From Reticulitermes lucifugus (Eukaryota > Arthropoda > Insecta > Blattodea > Rhinotermitidae): 25,963 nucleotides of DNA. Shown here in pieces: positions 10,187 through 19,420 of this stretch (positions within the stretch are counted from its first letter, which is position 1; every line of letters begins with the position of its first letter). Position numbers and translations under genes: made by a program. The notes under the pieces are model-generated. The model had not been told where the DNA came from. It made no database searches and saw only the letters and a list, made by a program, of their open reading frames with translations. The DNA lies in contig JAKCWW010001717.1 of NCBI GenBank assembly GCA_026260175.1, positions 20,829 through 46,791 on the forward strand, written 5' to 3'.

Positions 10187-10938
10187 AAATAATTTAGTGC
10201 TTAATTGAGATCAATTTTATATATTTCACAGGAAGGAGGACTTCACTCTTCGGTATATATTTCAAAAATAAATACGGACTATGCTACAAGTAACTACATT
10301 AATTTAAGTACAGTACTGTGATTAGAGCCAACTTGAATCATTTCACGGGACTGCAGAATGTTATGACATTTTCGTAAGTTTCGTAGCGGAATCCACAAGG
10401 ATCTACTTTTATAAATACCTGTGCCGTAAAATAAGCTCTATTGAAGTGTTTGCTGGAAAGCGCCTGTCTTTGGGCGTACGTAAAGCAGTCAGTCATGATG
10501 TCAGATAGGTCGTGTGCGGCGCAATCGGTCTCCTGAGGTGGCCTCTGTATTAAAATTGGGCAGTGCCAAAAACACATTCCAACTGACCTCATAGAGGCAC
10601 TTTCGTTTGAATGTTCATTGTGTTTATTTCTGCTTTCATTTCTGCTAGTAAATATGCGCTCGAATGTAGTACATACAGTGTAATGATCGTTTCTTCTTCT
10701 TTTTTTTCGTGCTCGCTACACCGCAACGTCACATACACGCAACTCTGAGAGATGAGTTGAGAAGTAGAGAAGAGGAAATGGGGAGCTTTGGAGGTGCGGT
10801 TCGAAGTGCTCAATTACATTCTGCAGAGTGGCGCTGCCTTGAAAAGAAATGGCAGAGCTGAGTGCGATACGTCTGGGGAACGAAGTCTGGCCATAGGAAC
10901 CCGCACGTCCGTCAGTTCAGTAGACGACATCAGAATGT
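10187..10938. other. No gene recognised
   Basis: Open frames of 84 and 74 codons on the minus strand (10338-10813) show no known domain. There is a T-rich run near 10682-10708. No repeat family is recognised up to the SINE target-site duplication at 10939. Confidence 0.5.
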
Positions 10939-10950
10939 AACTCAGAGAAG
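10939..10950. repeat. Left target-site duplication of SINE copy A
   Basis: AACTCAGAGAAG here matches AACTCTGAGAAG at 11228-11239 at 11 of 12 positions, exactly bracketing the SINE body. It marks a LINE-machinery insertion and shows that the copy is full length. Confidence 0.8.
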
Positions 10951-10952
10951 CT

Positions 10953-11229
10953 GGCCGTGCCATGGCTCAGGCGGTTAGTCGCCGGCCTCTCACCGCGGAG
11001 GCCCGGGTTCAATCCCGGGCCAGTCCATGTGGGATTTGTGGTAGACAAAATGGCACGGGGACAGGTTTTTCTCCGAGTACTTCGGTTTTCCCCTGTCGAT
11101 TTTATTCCACCGGTGCTCCATTAGATGGAAAAACGAAAAAAACTAGTCATCTTCATCACAGGGTTGCACAATAAGCCTTAAGGCTGCGGTGCGTCCGTAG
11201 CATCTGATGCGGGGCCCTTTAAGAAAAAA
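10953..11229 (+). mobile_element. tRNA-derived SINE, copy A (full length)
   Basis: The head carries a polymerase III A box TGGCTCAGGCGG (10963-10974) and a B box GGTTCAATCCC (11006-11016). Its anticodon-arm region reads GGCCTCTCACCG, which suggests a tRNA-Glu(CUC)-like ancestor. The body contains CCATGTGGGAT, GAGTACTTCGGTTTTCCCC and CCACCGGTGCTCCATT, and the 3' part reads GGCTGCGGTGCGTCCGTAGC and GCGGGGCCC before a short A-rich end. A second copy at 22949-23221 matches along the whole length. A 12-bp target-site duplication flanks this one. SINEs encode no protein and use LINE enzymes in trans. It is not a functional tRNA gene: the acceptor arms do not close into a tRNA. Antisense open frames across it are incidental. 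Confidence 0.92.
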
Positions 11230-11239
11230 CTCTGAGAAG

Positions 11240-11829
11240 TTATCAGAATCGTGTGGAGATGTACATGGTCTGCAGCCAGGTTTAGAACCAGTTTTATCAT
11301 TCTTTGGATGAAATGTTATTGAACGGGCTTGTATACAAGTTTCATAAAAGTTTAAAAGAAACAAACTTTGAGGAACAATTGGAGACAGCTGTTTCTTGCA
11401 ACAGCTTTGTGTTGGATTCTAACGATGTTTCACAGCCATGATGAGTGCATGTGCAATACTCCCAGTTTTCTGCCACGTATCTCACTGTGGTCGAACTAGT
11501 TCTTCATTATGCCATTTAAGTGGAAGAAAATGACGAACGTTCAGGGTAAGTTTAATGTCTACTTCCTTGTTGCCCCGACTTCCAACCCCGTAGATCCCTT
11601 AATGTCGTATTTAAATATTATAAATGTGTAATCCAACAATGAAATTTAATATATTTCCAATATTTCAAGTTGGACTCGTGCGTGGACGGCCATAACATCG
11701 AATTTTGGTGGAGTCAAATTTCTGCTCCTTGTAACATCTGTTACCGCAGTTTCAGTGCCGTAGACTACGTGGCGCAAATGGCGCTGTCATCCCTAAAATT
11801 GGTGCATTTGCCATGTAGTTGGTCTTGAT
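11240..11829. other. No gene recognised
   Basis: Mixed-composition sequence between the SINE and the 54-bp repeats. The minus-strand frame at 11143-11364 begins inside this stretch and runs into the SINE, so it is not a credible gene. No further repeat was identified. Confidence 0.5.
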
Positions 11830-11937
11830 GCAGTCTGAAGTAGTATGACGTTTGAGCCGCCAGTGATGACGTCATATACATATGCAGTCTGAAGAAGTAC
11901 GACGTTTGAGCCGCCAGTGATGACGTCATATACATAC
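11830..11937. repeat. Two 54-bp direct repeats, each with a CRE palindrome
   Basis: Copies at 11830-11883 and 11884-11937 are adjacent and differ at only three positions. A third copy may begin with GCAGT at 11938 but then diverges. Each copy contains GTTTGAGCCGCCAGTGA and a perfect TGACGTCA octamer (11867-11874 and 11921-11928), the palindromic cAMP-response element bound by CREB/ATF bZIP proteins. The three differences lie outside that octamer. Whether it binds anything is unknown; chance duplication of an 8-mer within a repeat is sufficient to explain it. Confidence 0.93.
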
Positions 11938-12568
11938 GCAGTTTCGTGAAAACATTAAATGTTTAAAATTTAAAATAGGGCCATACGGATAGACACACAA
12001 ATATCATGGCGTTTACATAAACTACTTTTTTTCGTAAGGAGGGAAAGTAGCTTAAAAATACATCTGCAGTTTTCTTCAGACACTGTTCATGAGGAACTGT
12101 TGACGTTCATGGCAATCCAGTGCGATGAGCCCACAGAACGTTCAGTGTCAAACATTATCAGGGTCAATAAACACGAATGATCCATACACACGTTTGTTTA
12201 AAACTGTTGGGATGTGGTGAAAAGGCTGTAGTTTCTTTCCTTTTAATTACATGTTTTGACTTCTTTAGCCACTGTCTCAAACGTCACGAACTCCTATTCG
12301 AACACAAAGAATGCGTAGGACCTACATACAGCATAAGTGTTATTGACAGCTCTTCATACAACATCGGAGGTGATGTGAGGAGGTGCTTTCTAATTTTCTG
12401 CAGCTATTCATGCTTGTAACATGAAACCTGACACTTCCACGTCCCGTCACTTTCCCTCCGCTACTACGAAGCTAACCTATTCTTTGACTTGTTTAAAATG
12501 GCTGCTGATATTGATATTGCAGACATGTTTCCTGCGTGACGCAGCGTGCGAGTAAATGAGTGTACAAA

Positions 12569-12599
<31 letters not shown>

Positions 12600-12759
12600 A
12601 TGAGTTACAGTTAGAATGAGGTGGCATTATTTCTCTTTCTATTTATTATATCACAGTCATACATACATAACACATTTATTCATGGTGCATATTTACTGCT
12701 GTTACGGAATGGTTTAGTCGGTGTCACGTCTAATCTACGGGCTTCACGACTATCCTTTT
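11938..12759. other. No gene recognised; contains an AAAT microsatellite
   Basis: No supported coding sequence. The 80-codon plus-strand frame at 12177-12419 has no recognisable domain. A perfect (AAAT)9 tract occupies 12566-12601. The LINE-associated repeat starts at about 12760. Confidence 0.5.
12566..12601. repeat. (AAAT)n microsatellite
   Basis: Nine AAAT units without interruption. A-rich tetranucleotide tracts often mark the 3' end of retroposed elements, but I see no body upstream that I can name. Confidence 0.95.
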
Positions 12760-12970
12760 TCGATTTACAGCAGGGACAAGAATATTTCTCTTCTTTCCAG
12801 AGCTTTCATACTGGGTCTGGTCCCATCCAACCTCCTGTTTAGTGGGCATCGGCGGCCCTTTCCACGGGTTAAAGCGGCCGGACTGTGAAATATAGTATTT
12901 ACCTCCGTCTTATGCGGAGCTTAAGAATTCGTGGAGCTATACCTCCACTTTCCCATATGCCTTCATAGTG
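12760..12970 (+). mobile_element. LINE-associated 3' repeat fragment, decayed
   Basis: Plus-strand translation gives HTGSGPIQPPV (from 12807), then ALSTG, a stop, SGRTVKYSIYLRL and IRGAIPPLSHMPS. I recognise the order HTGSGAHPAS... / GVK / TTHLQL / GSIHPLPHTPS as a motif string that recurs in insect repeat-derived open frames and is usually described as non-LTR retrotransposon debris. Stops at 12839 and after ALSTG show that it is not functional. The recognition is from memory of the motif pattern. The boundaries are approximate. It lies just upstream of, and in the same orientation as, the reverse-transcriptase remnant at 13032. Confidence 0.6.
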
Positions 12971-13031
12971 TGCACAGGGACAGCTTTACCTTTTGCTATT
13001 GCTGCGTGTGCTATCGCTGCTATTTTAACTT

Positions 13032-13490
13032 TGGCTCTATATTGAAGGATATATTGAGATGATAGACAATACAGACTAAGGATGGTGGGATATCCTATAT
13101 AGGTCTATGTGAAGTAAGAGAGCTAATTTGGAAAATGTATAATGAGGAGTACCATAATTATTTTTTGCATATTAGAGTGAGACAACACAAAAGGATGAGA
13201 TGGGCGGGATATGTAGCATGCTTGGTTAAATAAAACATACAATATTTTAAACGCAAAAAGAGGGGTATACAGTACTTAGATTTCCGACGATCATCTTGTA
13301 GGACAGTATTAAAATGGATCTCAGAGAAACAGTGTAAAGTAATGGGCTAAATTAAGCTAGCTGCGTGGTGGCTTACTGACTAGTCTAGAGCTTTTGTAAA
13401 CACAGAACCTGTGAATTTTATGAAAGACAAAGAGTGTATTGACCGCATGATTGATTAACAGCTTCTCAAGATGGACTCCACCTCATTGAG
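13032..13490 (+). pseudogene. Non-LTR retrotransposon ORF2 C-terminal remnant
   Basis: A continuous frame from 13132 to the stop at 13231 encodes KMYNEEYHNYFLHIRVR followed by QHKRMRWAGYVACL. This parallels the KLHNEEL... / SRRMRWAGHVARM segment that follows the reverse-transcriptase domain in many insect non-LTR retrotransposons. Downstream, in shifted frames, MDLRET (from 13314) and LTASQDGLHL (13457-13486) follow in the order expected for the last part of that protein. The reverse-transcriptase catalytic motif (YxDD) is not present, so this is a 5'-truncated dead copy with several stops. The (TTG)n tract begins right after it and may have grown from its tail. Confidence 0.75.
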
Positions 13491-13491
13491 T

Positions 13492-13524
13492 TTGTTGTTG
13501 TTGTTGTTATTGTTGTTGTTGTTG
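13492..13524. repeat. (TTG)n microsatellite
   Basis: About eleven TTG units with a single TTA interruption near 13507. It lies at the 3' end of the LINE remnant, consistent with a microsatellite seeded by a retroposon tail. Confidence 0.95.
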
Positions 13525-14160
13525 TGTTAGTAATATATGCTCGATCCCCCCCCCAGCTTTTAACATCTATTTTCAACTAAAATAATGCTCAAAGTTCATA
13601 ACGGACTGGTTGGCTCTATAGCTAAGTGAAATTGTTGTTCTGTGTGTTAGAGACGTATTGTATCATGCTGTTTTGAGCAGAGTGGAAACCGAGTGCAGAC
13701 TACATTTATCACTTGCTCCTGTTCTCTCTGCAACCCGCGTCTCACAGTAATGAAGACAAGAGCTGCGGTAATTGATTCGGGATTAGATTACAACACCGTT
13801 ATATACTGCCGGTGATGCTACAAGCTAGGTAGTCTGCGTCCTCTGCCGCTTAAAAATAAGAATGGAATAAAGTAATGAGGATGAGTTCGGAACGCACCAT
13901 TTGGCGTACACAAATACCCAAAACGTTCTCTGCTTTTTTGCCAATGCTGATACAAATTTTGTACAGTGTCAGTTAAGGCTTGCTTTCTCCTCACATCAGC
14001 AAATGTATGATGTCACTGTCTCTGTATCTCGCTGAAATATGTAAAGCCATTTACTTCAGCAGTTTCTGATATTTATCGTATCACTTACAAAACGTAAACC
14101 TAATATTGTAATTAGAATTTATATTACTTGTGCATTGAATCACGTGAAATTTAATTGTGT
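13525..14160. other. No gene recognised; contains a C9 run
   Basis: Nine consecutive C bases occur at 13546-13554. A tRNA D-arm-like string TGGCTCTATAGCTAAGTG near 13610-13628 hints at another SINE head, but no B box follows. No supported coding sequence. Confidence 0.45.
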
Positions 14161-14169
14161 GGTGTTTGA

Positions 14170-14297
14170 AGTTCTCAAGGCGGGACTGTGGAGGTTGTCT
14201 TCTGGAATGTGAGGCCATATAGTTTGGTAAGTCAGTAGCCAACCTGTCTAACATACACGGTGTCGCATCCCAGCAGGCGGTAATACACATAGCCATT
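14170..14297 (-). repeat. Dispersed repeat-module fragment
   Basis: The minus strand translates as ITACWDATPCML followed by DRLATDLPNYMASHSRRQPP and QSRLENFKHHT. I associate strings such as VTPCSLVDRY and LPNYTASHPRR with a repeat module seen many times in cockroach and termite DNA. The nucleotide block CCAAACTATATGGCCTCA, then CATTCCAGAAGACA, is shared with 16261-16305 (+). No start, no domain and no context for a gene, so I read it as transposon debris of unknown class. Confidence 0.5.
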
Positions 14298-14300
14298 GCC

Positions 14301-14905
14301 TTTCGAATGAAAATTATTTAAACGTGATGATGATAAGTCACATTTAACCCTTCGAAGATTGACGTTTATCTAAGTATATATAAATTCAGTTCCTACCTCA
14401 CAGAGAAATCAATTCTTGCCCATTATAAAGGCCAACATTTTAGTGCTGTATAAGAAAATAATCAGTAGTGTTTTTTATTCTGACATTCTTACGAAACGTA
14501 TAAAGACTCTTCTTGGCAAAAATGCCGATTTTCTTAATTTTACGGCAGTTGGTGCATGTAGTTATTACTGGGCCCGGAAGAGTTAAGTTTATAGGGCCTA
14601 GTGATATATTTTCTTCAACTACATTTAAATGTATTTTTTGCCAGGCTGTTCTCGTTACTAAGAATATGAAACTATTGTGTGTTAAATTTGAGCTTCATAT
14701 AAAATCTGTAAACTTTTGTTGTTGTTTCCACATTTAATGAAAACCTATTTAGTATTCAAAGTTCAGTCAGTTGTACAGAAAGAACTTTTCCATCACATGT
14801 ACCTTGTGCAAGGAACACACATTAAGGAATGACAAGGATTAACCTTTTAAAGCAGAGTGCTGTCTTCATGTACACCACGTGTTTTAACACTAATTTCGCA
14901 TTGGC
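14301..14905. other. No gene recognised
   Basis: AT-rich sequence with a 74-codon frame at 14513-14737 that has no known domain. No repeats are visible up to the SINE start. Confidence 0.5.
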
Positions 14906-14907
14906 CA

Positions 14908-15247
14908 ATCCCGGTAGCCATGTGGTCTACGGCGTGGGTCTGCGGCCGCTTGCTTGCTGGGATTGCGGATTCGAATACGGCTGGGGCCATGGATGTCTGT
15001 CTCTTGTGAGTGTTGTGTGTTGTCAGGTAGAGGTCTCTGCGACGGNNNNNNNNNNNNNNNNNNNNNNNNNNNNNNNNNNNNNNNNNNNNNNNNNNGTGTT
15101 GTGTGTTGTCAGGTAGAGGTCTCTGCGACGGGCCGATCACTCGTCCGGAGGAGTCCTATCGAGTGTGGTGTGTCTGATTGTGATCTCGAAACCTCAACAG
15201 TTAGGAGGCCTAGGCCCACTAGGGCTGTCGATCCATGAAAAAAAAAT
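14908..15247 (+). mobile_element. tRNA-derived SINE (second family), split by N gap
   Basis: The head shows an A-box-like TGGTCTACGGCG (14922-14933) and a B-box-like GGATTCGAATACGG near 14967-14980. The body has GCCATGGATGTCTGTCTCTT, then GTGTTGTGTGTTGTCAGG, TCTCTGCGACGG, CTCGTCCGGAGGAGTCCTA and a 3' hairpin block GGCCTAGGCCCACTAGGGCT. It ends in an A9 run at 15238-15246. An inverted copy at 24885-25083 and an older copy at 2945-3075 support the family. A 50-N gap at 15046-15095 interrupts it and is flanked by an identical 36-bp sequence on both sides, so the stated length is inflated. Confidence 0.85.
15046..15095. other. Assembly gap of 50 N with duplicated 36-bp flanks
   Basis: Fifty unknown bases. 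Bases 15010-15045 and 15096-15131 are identical over 36 positions. The sister SINE at 24885-25083 runs straight through this point with one copy of the block, so the duplication is most likely two overlapping contig ends that were not merged rather than real sequence. Confidence 0.9.
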
Positions 15248-16240
15248 CGCATTTTGCTTATCTATTCTATCGGGCATTTTGGATGATATTTATGACTAAC
15301 AGATACCATTGACTTAAATGGAATAAAATATTGATACACGTAATGGAGACTCTCTGTTTTGTGAGAGGAAGGAACTGAATTTTGAAATATTGTTTATAAG
15401 GAATTTATGTTTCGAAGAGTTAAACGCGTTTTGTGTTTTCTCTTTAAGAATTGGTCTTTTCGGCCTACTTGTAACAAATCCGTCCTACAATATAACATAT
15501 GACGTTTCAATAACCAATTCATTGCAAAAAGAAGTATTTATTATTGTTTATGTGTTGCCATTTACATTTTTTTCGAAATAGTCTCCTAAAGAAAGTGGCA
15601 TGGTATATAGGTTTAGATCTTTATGCAGGTAATAAGTAAGGGTAAAATAATTTATTGAATTTTTGAGTGATGTAGATGAACAGTTAAATGAATTGAACGA
15701 GTACGAAATTTTATTGAGGAGATTAAGAGAAGTGTATACTAGCCAACAAAGAAAATAGCCAAACCTTACAGAGAAGATGCTGAAGAAAGTGATTATGTTG
15801 TAACATTTGAAACGATATTTGGTTTATGAGGCTAGGAGGGATGATTTTATTATTTGTAACTATCGGGGGTTGGAGGTGTAGAGTGAGGTATTGGATGTCT
15901 AAAAATAGAGTCTCTAGAACCAGACATAAAGGTTGCGAATTGCAAAAAAAGAAAAACTGTTTTAGCGGAAGCAGCCGTCTGTACAATTTGACTTATCTAA
16001 TGTATTTTCATAAACTAAATAAACAACGTTAGATCGCTTCATCCAGCGCTAATGATGTTTCTTTACGCGTTCTCATGGCTTCCATGTCGCGTTGTATCAT
16101 ACGGCATGTTCTACGTACACTGGCGTTTTGTCACGTAAATCGGTCAGTTTGTGTCTTCAGTGTGGGATTTTAAGTTCTTATGACAGTAGTTATGAGGGTG
16201 TGACGCTGTAGTGTGGTGGGATGATTGAGACAGCAGCATT
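15248..16240. other. No supported gene; possible decayed coding trace
   Basis: AT-rich. Plus-strand frames from 15653 to 15829 read DVDEQLNELNEYEILLRRLR and, in another frame, PYREDAEESDYVVTFETIFG. The charged, helix-like composition could be a decayed coding fragment, but I do not recognise a family. Antisense frames here (15723-15986) are not convincing. No repeats were identified. Confidence 0.35.
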
Positions 16241-16257
16241 GTCTGCAACAGACTTAC

Positions 16258-16312
16258 TTATACCAGACTACACGGCGACACACACTAGAAGATAGCAGTC
16301 TCCAGTGTCTGC
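16258..16312 (+). repeat. Dispersed repeat-module fragment, second copy
   Basis: CCAGACTACACGGCGA at 16263-16278, followed by CACACACTAGAAGATAGCAG, aligns block by block with the minus-strand module at 14180-14240, and the translation LIPDYTATHTRR parallels LPNYMASHSRR there. Short and decayed. Confidence 0.5.
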
Positions 16313-16379
16313 AACTTTATTGTACGTAGTTGGATCATGGGACGAACAGTGTCACGCAGTTCGTTAATATATTAGACTG

Positions 16380-16440
16380 TACTCTGCTTATTTCCTACTG
16401 GTGATACGGAGTTCGAGCCCGGTAAGATAAGAATTCTTTC
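16380..16440 (+). repeat. Possible SINE remnant (B box only)
   Basis: AGTTCGAGCCCGGT near 16409-16422 is a good polymerase III B box, but the preceding 50 bases show no clear A box, and the following sequence matches neither SINE family in the window. It could be a third, decayed tRNA-derived family or chance. Confidence 0.3.
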
Positions 16441-16599
16441 CCTGCCGCACCGTCTGGCGCACATCAATGTTCCTATCCAGTGGGTTCCTGGAACTTCTGT
16501 GGGAATACGCTGCCAGAGCGTGGACCTGACCTCTCATCTCCGTCTAATGTCTGATTAGGAATGTGTGACGCTTTGCCTATATCCCTTGTCTTATACCTT

Positions 16600-17215
16600 G
16601 ATCGTAGAATCCTCGAGACACGTACAACTTTGATTTATGGTATTACTGTGTTGTCGTTTGTGTTCAGTCACTTCTCAGTCCACATAAGTTTGCTTAGGTC
16701 AGCTGCTGGTGTTACAGCACTTCATTTCCCATCTACACATAAGTTTGCTTTATAGTGTTATTACGTTGCTGTCTCGGTCTACAAATTTTGGTGTTTGGTA
16801 CTACAGTATTTTCTTTGGTGTTTAAATTACTTTATTTCTCATCTACCTGTAGAAGTTTTCTTTATGGCAGTAATACTGAACCATTGGCGTTAAGTCACCA
16901 AATACCCCATTCTATACGATTTTCTTATTGTCGTGTTCTTGCATCGCTAGTGGTGTCCACTTGACATCTCATTCTATACAAATTTCCTTTATGGTGGTAC
17001 TACTGTGTTAACACTGGTGTTCAGTCAATTGACGACTCATTCAATATTCGTAGAAGTTTGCTTTATGGAAGTAATAAAATGTTACTGATACCTCATTCTA
17101 TACAAATTTGCGTGATGGTGGTATTACTACTTTTCCATTGCCGCTGGTGTTCAATCAGTTGACGTCTCTGTCTGTACAAGCTTGTGCTTAATCACTTATC
17201 TCGGTCTCTACATGC
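16600..17215. repeat. Highly degenerate ~65-bp tandem array (about 10 units)
   Basis: A unit of the form AAATTTGCTTTATGGTGGTA, then TTACTGTGTT, CTGGTGTTCAGTCAGTTGAC and CTCATTCTATAC recurs with substitutions and indels. Anchors fall near 16629, 16688, 16741, 16783, 16851, 16918, 16979, 17053, 17103 and 17178, at spacings of 42-75 bp. The unit lengths are irregular, so the array is old. It has no sequence in common with the minisatellite at 373-620. The short open frames in it are not credible genes. Confidence 0.65.
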
Positions 17216-17216
17216 T

Positions 17217-17818
17217 TTTGAATGCACAAGGGCCATCTGAGAAACTCCGAACGCTCAGCGGGCCGCAAATAAATTCTTGACAGTAAAAGTCTTATATTAT
17301 CGTGGAAAATTTATTTTATACTAAGCGATTGAAAGAGTAAAATAACCGTGGATTAATTATTAGTAAAATTTAATATCGCACTTAATTATAATTTAATTTT
17401 TAGGAATTACATCACTTTTTACGAATGGCATAACGCCAGTGAGAAGCTTGTCCTCTATCTTTGTCTCTGATATTTTTAAGTAGTGCATGGAGTTCAATTC
17501 TGCACTTGCACTAATAATTAATATTAGAACGTATTTGAAACTGAAGGAGCAAGGTGGGTGTTGGATCTTACCATTCCGTATTTTTTTCACTCCCTCCACT
17601 GTAAAATGTTTGCCGGTACACTATGCACGAATCACGGTACTACTTAATTATCGGTTGCCAAATTTTACTGTGCTTGCGAAGTTCACAAAATCACTAAAAA
17701 GTGATCTTTAATTCCGATGGGGGGAAACACAAGTTGAATGTGTTCGAAAACTCTCTCGGGCCGCAGACGTAATTTCGGCGGCGACATGAGGTCCCGGGCC
17801 GCGTGTTGTGCATTACTG
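17217..17818. mobile_element. Possible hAT-like remnant
   Basis: The reverse complement of the right side reads CAGTAATGCACAAC followed by ACGCGGCCCGGGACC, a hAT-type end with its usual GC-rich sub-terminal block. The left side has AATGCACAAGGGCC (17221-17234) and AGCGGGCCGC slightly further in. The shared AATGCACAA in opposite orientation suggests the two ends of one element of about 600 bp. No matching octamer flanks these ends, and the left terminal bases do not match, so the left boundary is uncertain. Confidence 0.4.
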
Positions 17819-17829
17819 CTTTATACAGT

Positions 17830-19300
17830 AGCGTGGGGGATATGCTCTTCTACACTTGAGCGAAAGTGCTTTATTATAAGTAAGCCATTTGAAATTTGAT
17901 AGTCATGTTTCATAATACTTTACTTAGGACCTTACTTTACTAATAATGAATTGTGAAATTCGAGTAGTTTGATGTGAATATTCAGATGTTTTCCGACGTG
18001 CAGTTTTGTTGACGATGCCGAGACATTCGCTTACGAGTAATAGCCTGCCTCACCTCGCTATGAAAATGACTTATGTAAATTATTTGGCCTCTATGTTTAT
18101 GAGAAAACGTTGAGGTGAATTTAATTCTCGTCTCTTGTTAAATTCGGCTTTCAGCTTCCCGACCAAAGTCCTTCGCTCCATGTTTAATTTAACATTTTAT
18201 AGCTGTACTGTGGAGTTGATCCACAGATGTTGCGTTACCTCGTGATGGATGCAGACGTATTAATAATACATGAATGCCTTCGTACGAAATCTCATTCTAC
18301 AAATGAAATATAAAACCATGAATCTATTAAACAGTTAAGTAATTTCCATATAATGTGTGATTCATTACTTACTTTATGACTATAAAACGTGTAGCGCGTT
18401 GTTATTCTGGCTAGGAAACTGTAAAGTAACGTAAAAGAGTTGCGAACAGGTGCCTGGAAAAGACTAAAATTCAACACAGGACGTCGTGAATGTTTCTTTA
18501 TACAGCCGCCAGGTGCGCTGCGTTCCCCTTTGCCTGAACTCGACGTTTTAACTGGATGGATGTCAGAGGAGTGGCATTAGTTTATTTCAGAACGAGGAAT
18601 AATAAAATCTTCCCCTCCCTACGAATTGTAGCCCTCTCCTTCACAACAATCTTTTAGAGATACGAGTTTTAAAACTTTGTTTTATTGTTTTGAACACTTA
18701 AGAATTCCTCTTGGGTTATTGCTCCTTTTCCGCAAGAAGGCAGTAAAGGTGAGAAAGGAGGTTGAGAGAGGGGATTCTGTCTCTGAATTTCTGCGGTAAA
18801 TTTGACTATCATAATAAATTGAACATTTTTGCAACATGGCGTTTTGGTGTTAATGCTGTGACTTATGTGTGTCACGTGTTGGTCTTTTAATGTTCCATAG
18901 AGAATCTCTGTTGGTTGCTAACGTCTGTAGCTATATTTGTAGTGCCAGGTTACCGTTCCCTTTCGTATTCATGATTGCTTTCGTGAATCACAAACTGATC
19001 ATGGCTCAAATAATTCATGTCGGTGTTACTGCCTTGTAAACATTAATTTTGTTTAAAAAAAGTTAATGCGATTTCTTACATTGTGTGGAGGGTTTTCTGA
19101 CGATCGTGTGTTAGAGTAAACATGAGTTTTATTTTAGACTTTGTCAACGATGGATAGTGTCCAAAATAATAGTCATATTTATTGTCTGAACTGTATTTGT
19201 GCTCATTTATCAGGAGAGATGGTCAGCATAATTAAGCAGTGTTACCACTGTAAATTCTTATTTTTAAACCGAAATCAAATTCAAGAATATTTAGACTGCA
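17830..19300. other. 1.5 kb with no supported gene
   Basis: AT-rich sequence with only short frames (61 and 68 codons on the minus strand, 18292-18875) and no recognisable motif, SINE box or inverted repeat. Confidence 0.5.
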
Positions 19301-19309
19301 TGTACCCTG

Positions 19310-19420
19310 AAGAAGGAGGTATCTGGCTCGTCCACAACGTCGTTAACCTTTATCAGTCGACAAGGGGTCATATCCCAAAGACTTGAAACATCAAGAGTGC
19401 ACCTGTGTTTAAATAGTGTC
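19310..19420 (+). repeat. Dispersed repeat-module fragment, third copy
   Basis: Within an 81-codon frame (19141-19386) the end reads VVNLYQSTRGHIPKT, which parallels LVxLYQTTRRHIPED, a string I recall from many cockroach and termite repeat-derived frames. The DNA block TATCAGTCGACAAGGGGTCA followed by TATCCCAAAGACTT aligns with the copies at 14180 and 16261. I do not consider the 81-codon frame a gene. Confidence 0.45.

Noticed and set aside
10953..11030. Functional tRNA gene
   Set aside because: Good A and B boxes are present, but acceptor-stem pairing is absent and the sequence continues into a conserved SINE body, so it is a tRNA-derived head.
10962..11364. Open frames on both strands over SINE copy A (and 22922-23231 over copy B)
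   Set aside because: They are by-products of a polymerase III-type SINE. The same frames recur because the repeat recurs.
13607..13630. Additional SINE head (GGCTCTATAGCTAAGTG)
   Set aside because: A-box-like string only, with no B box downstream and no shared body.
14829..15238. Open frames spanning the N gap
   Set aside because: They are translated through unknown bases and an artefactual duplication inside a SINE.
15653..15829. Coding exon with acidic, helix-like translation
   Set aside because: Two frames are needed, no family is recognised and no splice context is convincing. Kept only as a possible decayed trace.
16868..17818. Alternative hAT element bounded by CAGTAAT ends with CTTTATGG/CTTTATAC flanks
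   Set aside because: The left end and its flank are ordinary parts of the degenerate tandem unit, so the match is probably coincidental.
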